From positions 1 through 64,000 of the forward strand of contig CAKOWU010000005.1 in NCBI GenBank assembly GCA_934129885.1: 64,000 bases of DNA, in the 5' to 3' direction. Source of the DNA: an uncultured Bacilli bacterium. Lineage in GTDB: Bacteria; Bacillota_I; Bacilli_A; RF39; UBA660. The notes below the pieces were generated by a model that ran no database searches, had not been told where the DNA came from, and saw nothing but the letters and a program-made list of their open reading frames with translations. Both the position numbers and the translations under genes were made by a program. Shown here one piece after another: positions 24,024-32,316 of this stretch (its first letter is position 1; every line of letters starts with the position of its first letter).

Positions 24024-24990
24024 CAATTCCTTTAAACAGTCCGTATATATATTTTTCTACATCAAATACCCTTAGGTCTTCTTCCCTCTCACCAAGGCCC
24101 ACAAACTTAACTGGTATACCTGTACTTTCTTTGATAGCAAGGACGATTCCACCTTTAGCAGTGCCATCTAGTTTTGATAAGACTACACCAGTGATGTTAG
24201 TTATTTCTTTAAAGCTTTTAGCCTGACTAATTCCATTTTGACCTGTAGTAGCATCTACAACTAATAGAGTTTCATGAGGAGCACCTTCAATTAATTTACC
24301 AATAGTTCTATTGACTTTTTCCAATTCTTTCATTAGATTAACTTTGTTTTGTAATCTTCCAGCGGTATCTACTAGTACAACGTCATAATTTTCTTCTTTA
24401 GCTTTAACTACACCATCATACATTACGGATACGGGATCAGCATTTTCTTTATAAACAATGTCAATATCCACTCTATCTGCCCATTCTTTTAATTGTTCTA
24501 CGGCACCAGCCCTAAAAGTATCGCCCGCTATCATGAGAACTTTTTTACCTTCGTTTTTTAGTTTATAGGCAAGTTTACCAATAGTTGTTGTTTTACCAGC
24601 ACCATTTACACCTACAAATAAAATAACAGTTGGACCCTCCTTAGCGTAGTTAATTTTGTTTATAATGATATCACCAGAGACATATATTATAAACATTTCG
24701 TCAACTATTATATCTTTTAGTTCTGAAGATGATGTAATATTTTCTTTTTTTACTCTAGCCTTTAGTTTATCTATAATATTCATTACGTTATTGACACCAA
24801 TATCAGCCATAATTAATATTTCTTCTAATTCCTCAAAGTATTCATCACTCACTTTTGTATGCTTTAAATTTAAATTAGTAAGAGCATCTAGAAAATTATT
24901 ACGTGTTTTTTCTAGACCTTTATCATATAAAATAGTTTCCTCTTCTTCTTCTTTTTTAAATATGTTTTTAAATTTATCAAATATTCCCAT
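24007..24990 (-). CDS. ftsY: Signal recognition particle receptor FtsY
   Basis: A 327-residue SRP GTPase that receives ribosome-nascent chain complexes with SRP at the membrane. The N-terminus is a short acidic stretch (NIFKKEEEEETILYDKGLEKTR) rather than a long A-domain. The NG domain has G1 GVNGAGKTTTIGKLAYKL at about residue 125, the DTFRAGAVEQLKEW and DTAGRLQNKVNLM motifs, VVDATTGQN, and G4 LSKLDGTAKGG. The start follows AGGAG. It heads the ftsY, 87-residue membrane gene, ylxM, herA run, with a promoter at 25018-25046. Confidence 0.97.
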   Translation of the reverse strand: MGIFDKFKNIFKKEEEEETILYDKGLEKTRNNFLDALTNLNLKHTKVSDEYFEELEEILIMADIGVNNVMNIIDKLKARVKKENITSSSELKDIIVDEMFIIYVSGDIIINKINYAKEGPTVILFVGVNGAGKTTTIGKLAYKLKNEGKKVLMIAGDTFRAGAVEQLKEWADRVDIDIVYKENADPVSVMYDGVVKAKEENYDVVLVDTAGRLQNKVNLMKELEKVNRTIGKLIEGAPHETLLVVDATTGQNGISQAKSFKEITNITGVVLSKLDGTAKGGIVLAIKESTGIPVKFVGLGEREEDLRVFDVEKYIYGLFKGIDDDEK

Positions 24991-25017
24991 AATTTTTATC
25001 TCCTATAATCTACATAC

Positions 25018-25046
25018 ATTTTACACCATTTGCTTTGTTAAGGCAA
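25018..25046 (-). promoter_or_regulatory. Promoter of the ftsY operon
   Basis: TTGCCT (25046-25041), a 17-bp spacer and TAAAAT (25023-25018) on the minus strand, about 28 bp before the start codon. Confidence 0.5.
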
Positions 25047-25189
25047 GAAAAACGTGCCAGATGTGCCAATAACAAAGTTAGCTAAAATCAAAAAAATTAA
25101 CTGCTTTTTTATTTAAAGCAAGAAAAGTTATACCAACACCTAACATACACAAAATTTTAATTATTTATATCAATTGTTTTTAAAGTCGT

Positions 25190-25440
25190 ATTTTAAGAAA
25201 AAATATTATTTTCAATCCCCTTAATTGTACTTGGAATAATAACCAAAGTAAAAAATTATTTTGAAAAAAATGATTACCAATGCAAGTAACTCCATCTAGT
25301 TTTTTATATGCATTAATTTATTACCACAAAACATAAAATCTCCTACAGATGTTAAAATATTTAACAACCATAAATAGGGTGTATCTTTTCTGTTAAAACT
25401 TTTATCGAATTCACACCACTATGTTGAACCAATTTTAGTT
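25190..25440 (-). pseudogene. Decayed BspA-type leucine-rich-repeat (LRR_5) gene remnant
   Basis: No full frame survives in the 680 bases before gerA, but the minus strand in successive frames spells LTSVGDFMFCGNKLMHIK, then KLDGVTCIGNHFFQNNF, then LVIIPSTIKGIENNIFS. These are consecutive BspA/LRR_5 units (compare the intact gene at 31136-32122). Stop codons and one-base shifts separate them. It is the fossil of a surface LRR protein. The rest of the gap, 25047-25189 and 25441-25640, is AT-rich and shows nothing I can name. Confidence 0.7.
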
Positions 25441-25671
25441 ATCATTAAATTATTAATCTCACTCTACACTCATAATACCTCCACTAAAATGAACATATAA
25501 CAGCATATTATACGATAACATAAATTCTATTATTTTAAAATTTTAAAACACTCAAGGCCTAGTTTATTAGTATTACTTCATCCGCATTTTTATAATATAA
25601 ATTTAAATATATCTTAATTATAAGCATATTTTAAATAATTTTTGTTAATAATAAACATGAGGAGATCACAA

Positions 25672-27135
25672 ATGAAGATAGATAAAAATGTAAACAAAGT
25701 TACATCTAAAATAAGAGAACTATATGGTAATAGTAATGACTTAAATACCAGAATTATAAATGTCCAGGGTACAAATATTGGCATTTTATTCATGGAAAGT
25801 TCATCTTCTACCTCTAATATCAGTGAATATATCATTAGAGCCATAAATTATATCTCGGAAGAAAAAAGTATTTTTACCAGTATCTATAAAGCCATTAACA
25901 ACAATATTTTTAATGCTCAAATAAAAACAACTAAAGATTTTACCACTTTTTCAGAATATCTATCCGCTGGCTTTACAATTATTGTCGTAGATGGCTATGA
26001 CACAGCGATTGTAATGGAGACAAGAGCCGATTTAGATAGAGGTGTCTCTGAATCTTCTTCAGAACCAATCGTTAGAGGCCCTAAAGATAGTTTTACAGAA
26101 AGTCATTCAAAAAATTTAGGCTTACTTAGAAAAAGAATAAAAGATAATAATCTTTGGTTTTCAGATACTAAAGTAGGTCGTAGAACTAAAACAAAAATCA
26201 GTTTAGCCTATTTAAGTGATGTCGTAAACGAAGACAAAATAACTTATATCTTAAATAAGCTTTCTAAAATAAACGTTGACGGAATACTTGACAGCGGCAA
26301 TATAAGAGACTATATCGTTTCGCAGTCTTCTTCTTTTCCGCAGATAGTAAGTACCGAAAGACCCGACCTTGCATGTCAAGCCATACTCGATGGTAAAATT
26401 GTTCTGCTTGTAGAAAACTCCCCGTTTGTTTTAATTTTACCAAGCGTTTTTACCGATTTTATACATACTAGTGAAGACTCATTTCAAAAAAGTTTCAATA
26501 TAACATTTACAAGGATTCTAAAAGTATTTGCCTTAATTGTTACCCTCTTCACCCCCGCAATCTATATCGCAGTTACAACATTCGATCAAACAATAGTCCC
26601 AGATAAACTTTTAATTTCTCTCGCCGTCCAAAGTGAAGGTGTACCTTTTCCTGCAGCTTTTGAAATTATCCTTTTAATGGCTATATTTGAAATTTTAAGA
26701 GAAAGCGATATCAGACTGCCAGTTAATATGGGAACCTCCATGAGTATTGTTGGAGCCCTTGTGTTAGGACAAGCCGCGGTGGACGCCGATATCGTATCCC
26801 CTATTGCGGTCATTGTAGTCGCTATTACGTCTATATGTAGTCTAATCTTTACCGATCCTGATTTTGTAAACGGCATTAGAACATGGCGATTTATTTTCAT
26901 TTTATGTGCGACATTTATGGGAATGATTGGCCTAGTTTCTGGTATTATTATGTATCTTATAAAACTTTCTTCTTTAGAATTTTTAGGTACAAGTTACTTA
27001 TCTCCTTTTAGCCCGTTTAATGCCGGCGGACAAAAAGACTCTATACTTAAGTTTTCAATTACTAAAATGTTTAAACGACCAGTTTATATAAATGATAAAA
27101 ATATCATTAGGCAAGGAGGCACCAATGAAAAATAA
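25672..27135 (+). CDS. gerAA: Spore germinant receptor subunit A (GerA family)
   Basis: The ATG at 25672 follows GAGGAG by 8 bp and yields 487 residues. GerA-family A subunits have a soluble N-terminal region and a membrane domain. Signature segments here are ADLDRGVSESSSEPIVRGPKD, TKTKISLAYLSDVV, LDSGNIRDYI, STERPDLACQAILDGKIVLLVENSPFVLILP, and the membrane part with AFEIILLMAIFEILRESDIRLP and GALVLGQAAVDADIVSP (each part of longer conserved stretches). It works with the B and C subunits in the spore inner membrane to sense germinants. It is first in a three-gene operon with overlapping genes. A forespore (sigma-G) promoter is expected, but I see only weak candidates upstream. Confidence 0.95.
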   Translation: MKIDKNVNKVTSKIRELYGNSNDLNTRIINVQGTNIGILFMESSSSTSNISEYIIRAINYISEEKSIFTSIYKAINNNIFNAQIKTTKDFTTFSEYLSAGFTIIVVDGYDTAIVMETRADLDRGVSESSSEPIVRGPKDSFTESHSKNLGLLRKRIKDNNLWFSDTKVGRRTKTKISLAYLSDVVNEDKITYILNKLSKINVDGILDSGNIRDYIVSQSSSFPQIVSTERPDLACQAILDGKIVLLVENSPFVLILPSVFTDFIHTSEDSFQKSFNITFTRILKVFALIVTLFTPAIYIAVTTFDQTIVPDKLLISLAVQSEGVPFPAAFEIILLMAIFEILRESDIRLPVNMGTSMSIVGALVLGQAAVDADIVSPIAVIVVAITSICSLIFTDPDFVNGIRTWRFIFILCATFMGMIGLVSGIIMYLIKLSSLEFLGTSYLSPFSPFNAGGQKDSILKFSITKMFKRPVYINDKNIIRQGGTNEK

Positions 27136-28309
27136 AATATTTATTATTTTAATTCTTTGTTTTTGTTTATGTGGATGTGGAAACTATAGTGAACTTAATG
27201 ACCTTGCGATTATTACTGGTGTAGGTATAGACATAAAAGATGATAAATATAATCTTTCCTATTTGATAGCCAACTCACAAATGAGTCAAACATCTAGTAA
27301 AGAAGGCGAAGCCCAGACAACCGTCTATACAGGAAGTGGTAAAAATTTAAGCGATGCGGCTAGAAAAATCGAGGCTAAAAGTTCAAGAAGGTTATATTAT
27401 GGTCATATCAATATTGTTATTGTTTCTGAGCAAGTAGGCAAAAAAGGCTTTTTAAATATTGCAGACTATATATTAAGAAATCCTGAAACTAGAAAACAAT
27501 TTTATATCTTGCAGGCGAAAGATTCATCTGCAGAAGATGTTTTAAAAATAGTATCACCTTTAGAGTCTTTTCCATCACAAGGAATATCATCTTTAATAGA
27601 GGCTAATAAAAGTGACCAAGCATTTTCTAATGATGTTAATTATAGTGCTTTTGTTAGTAGATTACTTGACACGGGTTATGACGCAACAATGCCATCTATT
27701 ACAATAAAAGGTAACGAAGACAAAGGTTCTTCTCTTAAAAATCTAGAATCAACAAGCCCTAAAACATATCTAAAACTTGATAATACGGCAATTTATAGAA
27801 AAGATAAATTTGTAGGGTACGCTAATGCTAAGGAAAGTGAAAGCATTAATATAATGAATGGTAGTGCGACAGATATTATATATAATTTTCAACATAATAA
27901 AAATGAAGTGACTTTTTCCTCCTCTGATATCAAGAGCAAGATAAAGGTAAAATCTCCTAAAAAGGTATCTATAAAGGTAGATGGTATCGGCTTTATTTCA
28001 GAGATTAATAGCGATGATGATTTAGAAAAGATAAAAACTATAAAGGAATTACAAAAGGATATAAATAAATCTTTAAAGAAAGATCTCACAAAGACTTTGG
28101 AAGCTCTTCAAAGTAAATATCAAAGTGATGCTTTAGGTATTGGTAATTTAATTTATAAAAAATACCCAGATAAATGGAAAAGTTTAAAAAAGAACTGGCA
28201 TAATAAAGGATATAAAGATGTAGATTTTGATGTCAAGGTTAATTTTATAATTGAATCTAGCGGGGCATTAGAAAAAACTATTAAGGAGGTCAAAGATGAA
28301 AAAGATTAG
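27125..28309 (+). CDS. gerAC: Spore germinant receptor lipoprotein subunit C (GerC family)
   Basis: From the ATG at 27125, behind AAGGAGG, the protein is 394 residues. The signal peptide ends in a lipobox (CFCLCGCGN), so it is lipid-anchored. Family features: ELNDLAIITGVGIDIKDDKY, GSGKNLSDAARKIEAKSSRRLYYGHI, EQVGKKGFLNIADYILRNPETR and a C-terminal domain with KDVDFDVKVNF. It overlaps gerAA by 11 bp and the next gene by 14 bp, so the three are translated together. The A, C, B order is a common arrangement. Confidence 0.93.
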   Translation: MKNKIFIILILCFCLCGCGNYSELNDLAIITGVGIDIKDDKYNLSYLIANSQMSQTSSKEGEAQTTVYTGSGKNLSDAARKIEAKSSRRLYYGHINIVIVSEQVGKKGFLNIADYILRNPETRKQFYILQAKDSSAEDVLKIVSPLESFPSQGISSLIEANKSDQAFSNDVNYSAFVSRLLDTGYDATMPSITIKGNEDKGSSLKNLESTSPKTYLKLDNTAIYRKDKFVGYANAKESESINIMNGSATDIIYNFQHNKNEVTFSSSDIKSKIKVKSPKKVSIKVDGIGFISEINSDDDLEKIKTIKELQKDINKSLKKDLTKTLEALQSKYQSDALGIGNLIYKKYPDKWKSLKKNWHNKGYKDVDFDVKVNFIIESSGALEKTIKEVKDEKD

Positions 28310-29405
28310 TTCTTTTGAATATGGCAGTTTAATGTGGTTTGTAATCAGAGCTTCCTTTGTAGGTATTACACTTGCAAATATTATTTCAATTAGTAAGGTC
28401 GATGCTTGGTTTAGTGCAATTATGGCTTTAGTTCTTGGACTTTTACCTTTTATTATTTTTGAGTTAATCAGAAAATACAGTAATAAAAATATTTTTGAAA
28501 TAAACTCTTCTGTTTTTGGGAAATTTGGAAAGTTTATGAACATTATTTTGATAGTGGGCAGTTACATATTTGCTTTAGTAGTATTTGCAGATTTAACTTA
28601 TTTTATAAGTTCACAATTTTTATATAAAACGAGCCTTATCTTTATTTCAGCATTCTTTATAGTACCCTTAATTTATGCTTTAATAAATGGAGAAAATGCT
28701 TTTTCTAAAACTAGTTTAATTTTATTTTATGTTACATTCTTTACAGTTTTGTTTATCGATATTAGTTTATCTACTGGCATATCTATAGATAATATCAGAC
28801 CTATAATGAGCGGAGATAATGATATTTTTAAAGGAGCAATCATAATGATAGCCTATAATGTTTTACCCTTATGTTTATTGCTTGCGATATCTAAAAAAAA
28901 TATTAACGGTTATAGTTTCAAAAAATCATTGTGGTTTTATGTCCTTTCTATGATTACTGTGGTGATGGTTGTTTTTTGCACAATATCAGTGTATGGAATT
29001 AATTTATCAATGCTTTTAGAGTTCCCAGAGTTCCACTTACTTAAGAAAGTATCTATTGGCAATTTTATCAATAAATTAGAAGGTATATTATCAATGGAAT
29101 GGGTTGTGGCTCTATTTTTCCTTTTACTAATTACGATATATTTTATCGTAACAGGTATAAGAAATCTTTTTCCTATTAAAAAAAGCACAAATAATTATTC
29201 AATTATAATTATTTGTGCAAGTTTACTTATTATTAATACTTATACTTTTATGTACAATGGTAGTTCTAACGATTTTGTTACTAGAGAAATGCTTAAAATT
29301 ATGTATGTTGTATACTTTATTTTACCATGCATAACTTTGATTGGTTTATTATTTAAGATAATTCAGCAACAAAACTACACTGGAAGCAATAATTACGACC
29401 ACTAG
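28296..29405 (+). CDS. gerAB: Spore germination permease subunit B (GerB family)
   Basis: A 369-residue APC-superfamily-like membrane protein with about ten helices. The opening SSFEYGSLMWFVIRASFVGI, helix pair with WFSAIMALVLGLLPFIIFELI, and FPEFHLLKKVSIGNFINKLEGILSMEWVVALFFLL region match GerAB/GerKB proteins, which bind small germinants in the spore inner membrane. The start follows AAGGAGG inside the end of the C gene. Its 3' end overlaps the opposing gene at 29349-30128 by 57 bp. Confidence 0.93.
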   Translation: MKKISSFEYGSLMWFVIRASFVGITLANIISISKVDAWFSAIMALVLGLLPFIIFELIRKYSNKNIFEINSSVFGKFGKFMNIILIVGSYIFALVVFADLTYFISSQFLYKTSLIFISAFFIVPLIYALINGENAFSKTSLILFYVTFFTVLFIDISLSTGISIDNIRPIMSGDNDIFKGAIIMIAYNVLPLCLLLAISKKNINGYSFKKSLWFYVLSMITVVMVVFCTISVYGINLSMLLEFPEFHLLKKVSIGNFINKLEGILSMEWVVALFFLLLITIYFIVTGIRNLFPIKKSTNNYSIIIICASLLIINTYTFMYNGSSNDFVTREMLKIMYVVYFILPCITLIGLLFKIIQQQNYTGSNNYDH

Positions 29406-30128
29406 TATTACGGTTATAATAATATTAACTATATTGTTTTTTGATTTTTCACTGTCTACAAAATCAGACTTATTCAATTTTAAACTAGATGTAAAAAATG
29501 ATTCATCATAAGCTGGCGTATCATTTTTTTCTTTTTCAATAGCATCCTTCATACTATCAAGTTCCCTTACTTGGGTGTCATCAGCTTTAAGATCACTTAA
29601 TAAATCCTCGGCAGATTCTATGGTACCTAATTTATTCATTCTACTAGTGTTTGTGATGTTATCAATCATTTCTTTAAGTTCTTTATCAGGCTCATTTTTA
29701 AAATATTCTTCCCTTTTAAGTTCTTTTTTTAAATCAATATTTTTAAGTATATTATATTCTGTATTTTTAAGTACTCTTTCTTTATCATCTGGGACTTGAT
29801 TTTCTTTAGCCGCTCTTAAAATATCTCTCAAATCATAATTTTTTTCTTCTTGTTTCGCATAAGTTTTAATAGGAACAGGTTCATTTTTTTCGGGTAATTT
29901 AGTACGATACTCTCTTTTGTTTTGAGTTCTATTTTGAGCATTTAAAAGTTCTTTTACTTTATTCATATCTATTTGATCATTTTTTTCTAGTTCTGCAATA
30001 CCCTCAATATTAGAATAATCACCATATGAATATACTTTACTATATAAGTCTTTATTACGATTACTCCTCATATGGTCTTTAGGTTTTTTGGATGAATGAC
30101 CATAATATTTTTCCATTCTACTTGGCAT
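29349..30128 (-). CDS. Tail-anchored, charged coiled-coil-like protein of unknown function
   Basis: The protein is 259 residues and begins MPSRMEKYYGHSSKKP behind GAGGTG. About 225 residues are highly charged and probably helical or disordered (KNDQIDMNKVKELLNAQNRT; DIDLKKELKREEYF-like; ADDTQVRELDSMKDAIEKEK), followed by one C-terminal hydrophobic helix (about 236-257, VNIIITVILVVVIIASSVVLL) with only a two-residue tail. That makes it a tail-anchored cytosolic-side protein. The family is not recognised. Its last 19 codons lie antisense to the end of gerAB. Confidence 0.7.
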   Translation of the reverse strand: MPSRMEKYYGHSSKKPKDHMRSNRNKDLYSKVYSYGDYSNIEGIAELEKNDQIDMNKVKELLNAQNRTQNKREYRTKLPEKNEPVPIKTYAKQEEKNYDLRDILRAAKENQVPDDKERVLKNTEYNILKNIDLKKELKREEYFKNEPDKELKEMIDNITNTSRMNKLGTIESAEDLLSDLKADDTQVRELDSMKDAIEKEKNDTPAYDESFFTSSLKLNKSDFVDSEKSKNNIVNIIITVILVVVIIASSVVLLLNYLK

Positions 30129-30185
30129 GCTACAACACCTCTATAATAATGATATCATATTTTGTTTTTTTTTGAAAGACAGCCC

Positions 30186-30214
30186 TTGCATTTTACATAC
30201 TTTTTCTTTATAAT
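30186..30214 (+). promoter_or_regulatory. Ferredoxin promoter
   Basis: TTGCAT (30186-30191), a 17-bp spacer and a perfect TATAAT (30209-30214), about 20 bp before the start codon. Confidence 0.75.
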
Positions 30215-30234
30215 GTGTAACGGAGGTAAAAGAT

Positions 30235-30417
30235 ATGGCAAAAATTGTTGTAGATAAAAATTTATGTATTGGTTGTGGTGCCTGTACTGGTATCGCAAGT
30301 GAAACTTTTACTATCGGTGATGATGGACTTGCAGAAGTCATTAATAACAAAATAACTGACGAAGCAAAAACAGCAGTAGAATGTTGCCCAGTAGGTGCAA
30401 TTAAAACAGAAGAATAA
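30235..30417 (+). CDS. fer: Ferredoxin, single [4Fe-4S]
   Basis: A 60-residue electron carrier. The cluster ligands are CIGCGAC (Cys11, Cys14, Cys17) and the CCPVGAI near the C-terminus; the second half has only that one conserved ligand plus a neighbouring cysteine, so a single [4Fe-4S] cluster is expected, as in Bacillus Fer. The loop after Cys17 (TGIASETFTIGDDGLAEV) is typical. A GGAGG site lies 8 bp before ATG. It is monocistronic with its own promoter and terminator. Confidence 0.95.
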   Translation: MAKIVVDKNLCIGCGACTGIASETFTIGDDGLAEVINNKITDEAKTAVECCPVGAIKTEE

Positions 30418-30424
30418 TAATGTA

Positions 30425-30453
30425 AAAAGCCCAGTAGCAATACTAGGCTTTTA
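30425..30453 (+). terminator. Bidirectional terminator between ferredoxin and the opposing gene
   Basis: AAAAGCCCAGTA and TACTAGGCTTTT pair with one mismatch around a GCAA loop; T-runs occur on both strands. It serves the ferredoxin gene and may serve the convergent membrane gene. Confidence 0.7.
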
Positions 30454-30798
30454 AAATATATTAAATATTTTGGCAATTAAATTAATTATGGAAATTGATA
30501 CTATCATGGTAGTGCAAAAGGAAAAGATACAAAAGCTCAAAGACAGAAATATATTTTTTCTTTTTCTAATGGTATCTACTGCATAAAATATACTAAATAA
30601 TATCAGTAAAATATTATCAGCCCATAATGCAACATTAAAGGGTGTGCTTATTAACAAATCATTAAGTTTCATAGTATCATACGACCAGTTATAAATCATA
30701 TTTGTATATTCTAGTGAACTTATTATCAAACTTATAAAGGTTAAAATAATCAATATTATCTCAAGGTATTTGCCATATCCTTCTTTACTTTCTTTCAT
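30451..30798 (-). CDS. Small integral membrane protein of unknown function
   Basis: A 115-residue protein with three hydrophobic helices (YLEIILIILTFISLIIS; NVALWADNILLILFSIFYAV; IFLSLSFCIFSFCTTMIVSI) separated by a NWSYDTMKLNDLLIST loop and a basic turn DTIRKRKN. The start follows GGAGG. TGATAAAAT at 30819-30826 is a plausible extended -10 promoter. No family recognised. Confidence 0.65.
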   Translation of the reverse strand: MKESKEGYGKYLEIILIILTFISLIISSLEYTNMIYNWSYDTMKLNDLLISTPFNVALWADNILLILFSIFYAVDTIRKRKNIFLSLSFCIFSFCTTMIVSISIINLIAKIFNIF

Positions 30799-30920
30799 AG
30801 ATATTGCCTCCTATAGTTATTTTATCACAAAAACATTTAATCTGTACATATATGTGTATCAATGTTTTGACAAACGTAAATATTTTTGAGGTTATCAGTA
30901 TGTAAGCAAAAGAATTTGCG

Positions 30921-30926
30921 TATAAT
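30921..30926 (+). promoter_or_regulatory. -10 box of the antisense RNA
   Basis: A perfect TATAAT, followed about 7 bp later by the start of the antisense transcript. The -35 region is weak. It lies just beyond the toxin mRNA terminator, so both transcripts overlap fully at this end. Confidence 0.5.
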
Positions 30927-30949
30927 AAAAAAGAGGAACATTCAATTCC
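30927..30949 (-). terminator. Terminator of the toxin mRNA
   Basis: GGAA and TTCC close a 7-nt loop on the minus strand and are followed by TCTTTTTTAT. The stem is short but the U-tract is good. Confidence 0.5.
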
Positions 30950-31020
30950 ATTTGTGGATATCACTTCTATATAAATTGTGAAAGTGACACTCAGTCAATA
31001 CAATGAGGGTCTATTTTTTT
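30932..31020 (+). ncRNA. Antisense RNA, candidate type I antitoxin
   Basis: Transcription from the TATAAT at 30921 would give a roughly 90-nt RNA ending at a clear intrinsic terminator: GACACTCA (30986-30993) pairs with TGAGGGTC (31004-31011), one mismatch, then TATTTTTTT. The RNA has no reading frame of note. It is complementary to the last ten codons and the 3' UTR of the small hydrophobic peptide gene on the other strand. This tail-overlap layout is that of TxpA/RatA- and Fst-type loci. Confidence 0.6.
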
Positions 31021-31086
31021 CACTGCCAGTATTAACAAAGCAGAGAGTAATAAGATAAAACAAACAAGATATATAATTAAAAACAT
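30991..31086 (-). CDS. Small hydrophobic peptide, candidate type I toxin
   Basis: An ATG frame of 31 codons ending TGA. Residues 2-22 are almost purely hydrophobic (FLIIYLVCFILLLSALLILA), followed by VKK and the polar tail IDPHCID. One transmembrane helix with a short charged tail is the shape of holin-like type I toxins. The ribosome site is weak (AAAAGAA), which is common in such mRNAs. It lies 50 bp after the LRR gene and is overlapped at its 3' end by an antisense RNA with a terminator. Toxicity is inference; the peptide, antisense terminator and overlap are seen. Confidence 0.6.
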   Translation of the reverse strand: MFLIIYLVCFILLLSALLILAVKKIDPHCID

Positions 31087-31135
31087 TTCTTTTAATGTAA
31101 TAAATATATTCTAATAAATTTTATAGGTAAGTATT

Positions 31136-32122
31136 TTATGTAGTACCTGTCCAATTTACAGTTGCATTCGTCGCACCCCATGGACTACCAGATATAGCAT
31201 TTTCACTTTTGTTTATATTTATAGTTGTTAAGTTAGGAACTGCATTAAATGCGTTTGCGTCTATATTTACTACACCACTACCTATGTTAATCTCTTTTAA
31301 ATTGTACATAGACCAAAAAGCACTTACTTTTATAGTTTTGACACTATTTGGAACAATTATAGTTTCTATACCATTGTTAGTTACAAAGGATGCAGAACCT
31401 ATAATTTCTACATTATCTGGAATAACCACGTCTTTTCTTGTTCTATCTCCAAAGGATGTTAAATATGTATTATCAACTTTTCCATTTTCATCTATAGCAT
31501 ATATAAAAGCAACATCACCTTCTATTAGATTGGAAGAAGCAATAGTACTATACATATTTTTAACTGTTGAAGGAATATGAAGAGAAGTAAGATCATTACC
31601 TTCAAATGCACCACCACCAATAGTTTCTAATCCCTCTGGTAAACTTATTGACTTCATACTTCCCCAAGAGAAAGCATGATGACCGATATACCTAACATTA
31701 TTTGGTATGTTTATATTCGCATTATCTAAACCTATACAACAACTATTTCCAATGTAGATAAGAGTTTCTGGAAAAATTAAAGTTCTGAGGTTTTTTCTAG
31801 AAAACAACTTTGTTGTAGTAGTATCTGGTAAATCCCCTATTTTCGTAATTGTTAAGTTATTTATTTTACTTGGTATCTTTACTTTTGTTCCACAAGTATC
31901 TGCATCATAATCAGTTATTGTTCCAGTACCATCACCATTGTCAGATACTGTAAAACAACTATCAGGAGTTGTATTTATATTCCCCTTTGCACTCATATCA
32001 ACATTGGTACTAAAGGCCGCATAACCAACTGTTAGACATAGCAATACTGCAAGCAGGCTAAATACTATTATTTGCTTTTGTCTTTTGGCTTCTTTTCTAT
32101 GTAATCGTCGTCCGCGTGTCAT
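31136..32122 (-). CDS. BspA-type leucine-rich-repeat surface protein
   Basis: The protein is 328 residues with a basic N-terminus (RGRRLHRKEAKRQKQ), a signal-anchor helix (VFSLLAVLLCLTVGYAAFS), then the SipW/TasA-like STNVDMSAKGNI turn and LRR_5 repeats from about residue 80 to the end: LRTLIFPETLIYIGNSC, NINIPNNVRYIGHHAF, SISLPEGLETIGGGAF, SLHIPSTVKNM, DVVIPDNVEIIGSASF, TIIVPNSVKTIKVSAF, INIGSGVVNIDANAF. Such proteins are secreted or surface adhesins. It lacks an LPxTG motif or obvious anchor at the C-terminus. The start follows GGAG. A decayed relative is at 25190-25440. Confidence 0.88.
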   Translation of the reverse strand: MTRGRRLHRKEAKRQKQIIVFSLLAVLLCLTVGYAAFSTNVDMSAKGNINTTPDSCFTVSDNGDGTGTITDYDADTCGTKVKIPSKINNLTITKIGDLPDTTTTKLFSRKNLRTLIFPETLIYIGNSCCIGLDNANINIPNNVRYIGHHAFSWGSMKSISLPEGLETIGGGAFEGNDLTSLHIPSTVKNMYSTIASSNLIEGDVAFIYAIDENGKVDNTYLTSFGDRTRKDVVIPDNVEIIGSASFVTNNGIETIIVPNSVKTIKVSAFWSMYNLKEINIGSGVVNIDANAFNAVPNLTTININKSENAISGSPWGATNATVNWTGTT

Positions 32123-32282
32123 ATCATCACTCCTACATATTATCCGTTATTTTACTACTAAATAAATGAAAAATATGCCTTATTTTATTATTAAGTTAAA
32201 CACCTAAAATATCCTATTACAAGAATAACATATGTATAGTGGTAACGCAAGTCCCATACGTGCAGATTTACTACTTATTTAC

Positions 32283-32316
32283 ATTAATAAAACCCCGTTT
32301 GTGGGGTTTTGTTAAT
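32283..32316 (-). terminator. Terminator of mutS
   Basis: AAAACCCC (32289-32296) and GGGGTTTT (32303-32310) form a perfect 8-bp stem, extended after one mismatch by ATTAA/TTAAT. The minus strand continues with TTAATGT after the TTTT arm. The mutS stop codon is in the stem. Confidence 0.8.
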
